From Stomorhina lunata (Eukaryota; Arthropoda; Insecta; Diptera; Rhiniidae), in assembly GCA_933228675.1 (NCBI GenBank), contig OW121742.1, forward strand, positions 18,892,850 to 18,956,849: a DNA stretch of 64,000 nt. The letters run 5' to 3'. Every line of letters begins with the position of its first letter. Within the stretch, counting starts at the first letter, position 1. The notes beneath the pieces were generated by a model. It was not told the origin of the DNA. It was given only the letters and a program-made list of their open reading frames with translations, and did no database searches. Positions 60,101 through 64,000 of this stretch are shown here, piece after piece. The position numbers and the translations under genes were made by a program.

Positions 60101-62970
60101 AAGAAGACGCTTTCCGACAGCAACTTTGCTGTAGAAAACTCTTGCCCACTAAAAAAGTAGACAGGAGAACATGTTTTCTATAAAAAAGTTAACTAAGGGA
60201 CAAAAGTTGTTGTGTGGGAAGAGTTTTCTATAGAAAACTTGTCTTTCGCACAACTTTTCTTTAGAAAACTTGTCTTTAGAACAACTTTTCTTTAGAAAAC
60301 TTGTCTTTAGGACAACTTTTCTATAGAAAACTTGTCTTTCGGACAACTTTTCTATAGAAAACTTATCTTTCGGACAACTTTTCTATGGAAAACATGTCTT
60401 TCGGACAACTTTTCTATAGAAAACTTGTCTTTCGGACAACTTTTCTATAGAAAACTTGTCTTTCGGACAACTTTTCTATAGAAAACTTGTCTTTCGGACA
60501 ACTTTTCTATAGAAAACTTGTCTTTCGGACAACTTTTCTATAGAAAACTTATCCTTCGGACAACTTTTCTATAGAAAACTTGTCTTTCGGACAACTTTTC
60601 TATAGAAAACTTGTCTTTCGGACAACTTTTCTATAGAAAACTTGTCTTTCGGACAACTTTTCTATAGAAAACTTGTCTTTCGGACAACTTTTCTATAGAA
60701 AACTTGTCTTTCGGACAACTTTTCTATAGAAAACTTGTCTTTCGGACAACTTTTCTATAGAAAACTTGTTTTTCGGACAACTTTTCTATAGAAAACTTGT
60801 CTTTCGGACAACTTTTCTATAGAAAACTTGTCTTTCGGACAACTTTTCTATAGAAAACTTGTCTTTTGGACAACTTTTCTATAGAAAACTTGTCTTTCGG
60901 ACAACTTTTCTATAGAAAACTTGTCTTTCGGACAACTTTTCTATAGAAAACTTGTCTTTCGGACAACTTTTCTATAGAAAACTTGTCTTTCGGACAACTT
61001 TTCTATAGAAAACTTGTCTTTCGGACAACTTTTCTATAGAAAACTTGTCTTTCGGACAACTTTTCTATAGAAAACTTGTCTTTCGGACAACTTTTCTATA
61101 GAAAACTTGTCTTTCGGACAACTTTTCTGTAGAAAACTTATCTTTAGGATAACTTTTCTATAGAAAACTTGTCTTTCGGACAACTTTTCTATAGAAAACT
61201 TGTCTTTCGGACAACTTTTCTATAGAAAACTTGTCTTTCGGACAACTTTTCTATAGAAAACTTGTATTTCGGACAACTTTTCTATAGAAAACTTGTCTTT
61301 CGGACAACTTTTCTATAGAAAACTTGTCTTTCGGACAACTTTTCTATAGAAAACTTGTCTTTCGGACAACTTTTCTATAGAAAACTTGTCTTTCTGACAA
61401 CTTTTCTATCGAAAACTTGTCTTTCGGACAACTTTTCTATCGAAAGCTTGTCTTCTTTTCTATAGAAAACTTATCTTTCGGACAACTTTTCTATAGAAAA
61501 CTTATCTTCCGGACAACTTTTCTATAGAAAACTTGTCTTTCGGACAAATTTTCTATAGAAAACTTGTCTCTCGGACAACTTTTCTACAAAAAACTTGTCT
61601 TTCGGACAACTTTTCTATAGAAAACTTGTCTTTCGGACAACTTTTCTATAGAAAACTTGCTTTGGTCAACTTTTCTATAGAAAACTTGTCTTTCGGACAA
61701 CTTTTCTATAGAAAACTTGTCTTTCGGACAACTTTTCTATAGAAAACTTGTCTTTCGGACAACTTTTCTATAGAAAACTTGTCTTTCAGACAACTTTTCT
61801 ATAGAAAACTTGTCTTTCAGACAACTTTTCTATAGAAAACTTGTCTTTCGGACAACTTTTCTATAGAAAACTTGTCTTTCGGACAACTTTTCTATAGAAA
61901 ACTTGTCTTTCGGACAACTTTTCTATAGAAAACTTGTCTTTCAGACAACTTTTCTATAGAAAACTTGTCTTTCGGACAACTTTTCTATAGAAAACTTGTC
62001 TTTCGGACAACTTTTCTATAGAAAACTTGTCTTTCGGACAACTTTTCTATAGATAACTTGTCCTTCAGACAACTTTTCTATAGAAAACTTGTCTTTCGGA
62101 CAACTTTTCTATAGAAAACTTGTCTTTCGGACAACTTTTCTATAGAAAACTTGTCTTTCGGACAACTTTTCTATAGAAAACTTGTCTTTCGGACAACTTT
62201 TCTATAGAAAACTTGTCTTTCGGACAACTTTTCTATAGATAACTTGTCCTTCAGACAACTTTTCTATAGAAAACTTGTCTTTCAGACAACTTTTCTATAG
62301 AAAACTTGTCTTTCGGACAACTTTTCTATAGAAAACTTGTCTTTCGGACAACTTTTCTATAGAAAACTTGTCTTTCGGACAACTTTTCTATAGATAACTT
62401 GTCCTTCAGACAACTTTTCTATAGAAAACTTGTCTTTCGGACAACTTTTCTATAGAAAACTTGTCCTTCGGTCAACTTTTCTATAGAAAACTTGTCAATT
62501 GGTCAACTTTTCTATAGAAAACTTGTCCTTCGGTCAACTTTTCTATAGAAAACTTGTCCTTCGGTCAATTTTTCTATAGAAAACTTGTCCTTAGGTCAAC
62601 TTTTCTATAGAAAACTTGTCCTTTGGTCAACTTTTCTATAGAAAACTTGTCCTCCGGTCAACTTTTCTATAGAAAACTTGTCCCCCGGTCAACTTTTCTA
62701 TAGAAAACTTGTCCTCCGGTCAACTTTTCTATAGAAAACTTGTCCTCCGGTCAACTCTTCTATAGAAAACTTGCCCTCCGGTCAACTTGTCCTTAGGTCA
62801 ACTTTTCTTTAGAAAACAACTTTTCTTAAGAAAACTTGTTATTCTGTTAACTTTTTATAGAAATTTTGTGCTTCAGTCAGGTTTTGTATAGAAAATTTGT
62901 GTTTCGTTGAAATTTTCAATGGAAAATGTGTTGTTTGGCCAACATTTGTATAGAAAATGTTGTTTTTTAG
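60101..62970 (+). repeat. Family B tandem array, CTTGTCTTTCGGACAAC tail
   Basis: Core TTTTCTATAGAAAA plus the 17-bp tail CTTGTCTTTCGGACAAC, 31-bp period (60423, 60454), about 92 copies, near-perfect from about 60400 to 61370. The tail itself contains the inverted words GTC...GAC and CTTGTC...GACAAC. From about 62455 the tail shifts to TCCTTCGGTCAAC and then TCCTCCGGTCAAC before decaying. Frames of 65-69 codons (repeating FYRKL or FLQKT words) are repeat translation. Confidence 0.96.
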
Positions 62971-63952
62971 TCTACTCTAAGTTTATGTCTCTATCTTTGT
63001 TAAACTGACATGGCAATACTGTTTGTTTATTTTTAAATATATAAATTATTTATATTATTATTTTATTTAAATTAAAATAAATAAATTAGTTTACTTAAAA
63101 ATAAAAATCAGGTTCATAACTAACTTTGGGAATAAAATTTATTTAAATTTATTTTGTCTATTTTTTAGACACCTATTAAATATTATTAAGCAATTTGAAT
63201 TATTATTGTCATAAACCAATAAACAAGTGCCATCGTTTGTTGAATAAGAAAAAGATAATTTTCTTTTAGAAAATTACATTTTTCTTTAGGGCATCTTTTG
63301 CATTCATGGGTGCAGTTAAATAAAAAATCAATTTAAAATTTTGGATATGACTGCAACAAAGTAGAAAAATAGTTAACAAAGTTATTTGAGAGACAAGATG
63401 ATGATTATCCAGAGGAACTTTCTAAATCTAAGTGATAACTTAATAAATACAAAAATTAGTATTTCTCTTAGCTAAAGACATATTTCGCTTTTGAAAGTTT
63501 CAGAAATTTAATATATTAATTTTTAGTAATTTGTTCACTTATGCAAATTTATCAAAACTTACTAACTCGTAAAATTATCTTACAATCATAAATATTTAGC
63601 AAGTAATTATGATAATCTCGAAACTTACAATTTTAAGCATAAAATTGCAATAACTTTAAGTAACGTCATAAACCTCAGGGCAATAATTTTAGAAAACGTT
63701 GACATCTTATACTAGACCATAAAAATTATTCACATACCTGTAAGTAAACCAAAGAAACGGCTTAAATTTTAGACATTCATAAATTTTGGAATTTTTTAAA
63801 AGAAAAGCGCATAAATTAACCACAAGAAAAATTTGTTAAAAATTGAAAACTAAACTCTTGATGACAATTTTGAATATCATCTTGAAAAAAAATGTTCCTT
63901 TTTGAATATTTTTGTGAGTATTTAGGTAATTTCCAAAAATGTTCATATAAGA
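62971..63952. other. Non-repetitive interval
   Basis: AT-rich unique sequence to the window end; no gene, RNA or array is supported. Confidence 0.6.
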
Positions 63953-63999
63953 AAAATATTCTAAAATCAAGTTTATTGCTTAAGTCTTTTGTATGGTTA
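63953..63999 (-). repeat. CAAAAGACTTAAG signature, copy 6, extended to 47 bp
   Basis: On the minus strand TAACCATACAAAAGACTTAA then GCAATAAACTTGATTTTA then GAATATTTT, partner of 58861-58907. The window ends one base beyond, so further extension of the match cannot be judged. Confidence 0.82.
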
Positions 64000-64000
64000 T

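Noticed and set aside
61533..61742. Apparently repetitive protein with FYRKL words
   Set aside because: 31 is not a multiple of 3, so the repeat cycles through all frames; the open stretch exists only because the local indels suit it. The same holds for 60149-60346, 53913-54107, 33270-33518, 32105-32287 and 5298-5486.
50070..62970. CRISPR-like look: palindromic 14-bp repeats separated by 17-bp spacers
   Set aside because: The spacers are the same within an array, not unique, the unit is only 31 bp, there are no cas genes, and the context is a fly-type genome. These are simple tandem satellites.

Overview
The window is extremely AT-rich and I found no supportable protein-coding exon, tRNA or rRNA. 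No reading frame longer than 120 codons has recognisable homology or codon structure. It looks like gene-desert or long-intron DNA of a calyptrate fly, probably a blowfly-type genome. The main grounds are the dispersed elements at 35.5-39.2 kb (ATACCCTTCACCACCATAGG near the start, a 'cgtatggtcggcttgaccgac...ttacttg' type end) and at 16.6 kb (CGGCTGTGCC...CTTATATACCCACC). I recognise both as high-copy repeats of such flies. The species assignment is an inference from memory, not from a search.

About two thirds of the window consists of short-period tandem arrays (27-32 bp, most exactly 31 bp). They look like one superfamily. Families A, C, E and G share the box TATAGAAAAATTTTC, D has TATAGGAAATTTTTC, and B has the perfect palindrome TTTTCTATAGAAAA; each then carries its own 12-17 bp tail. 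I label them A (tail ATTATGAAAATTT; 1-1930, 3271-5240, inverted at 5776-6930), B (17-bp tails such as CTCTTCCCATCGTCAAC; 5241-5775, 7945-8440, 50070-50640, 51716-53006, 54031-57740, 60101-62970), C (AATATGAAAATTT; 8441-10998), D (AAAAATTTCTTATTTTT; 12461-15770, 16801-20290, 39481-42060), E (GTTAAAAAATTTTTT; 21262-22690, 43645-44800, 45640-49256), F (24531-27830) and G (GGTGTCAAAATTTTTCT; 28561-29238, 30680-33720, 38450-38690). Strands in the feature list give the strand on which the box (or, for B, CTCTTCCC after the core) reads forward.

Several arrays occur as oppositely oriented pairs around a unique island: B at 5.2/7.9 kb, D at 12.5/16.8 kb, E at 43.6/45.6 kb, and B at 50-53/54 kb. D at 41.66 kb flips with no spacer. 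Array cores are near-perfect and edges degenerate. Higher-order duplications (89, 263, 277, 341, 495, 793, 893, 967 and 1101 bp spacings) record unequal exchange.

The most structured part is 29-39 kb. A foldback/tandem element (29251-30667) has nearly identical 462/463-bp units, a 226-bp inverted stem and a 12-13 bp flanking duplication, and lies inside array G. A second element (34701-35320) has arms of roughly 240-270 bp. Two tandem copies (834-bp period) of a calyptrate dispersed repeat follow; the second is split by another foldback-type element (37074-37930), and a third, older copy lies at 38309-39245.

A 17-21 bp signature, CAAAAGACTTAAGAAAC-like, occurs six times outside the arrays. 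Two occurrences extend to a 47-bp inverted pair at 58861 and 63999 that brackets the last 5.1 kb. No genes can be seen working together here; the story is one of repeat evolution and possible small-RNA or chromatin roles.
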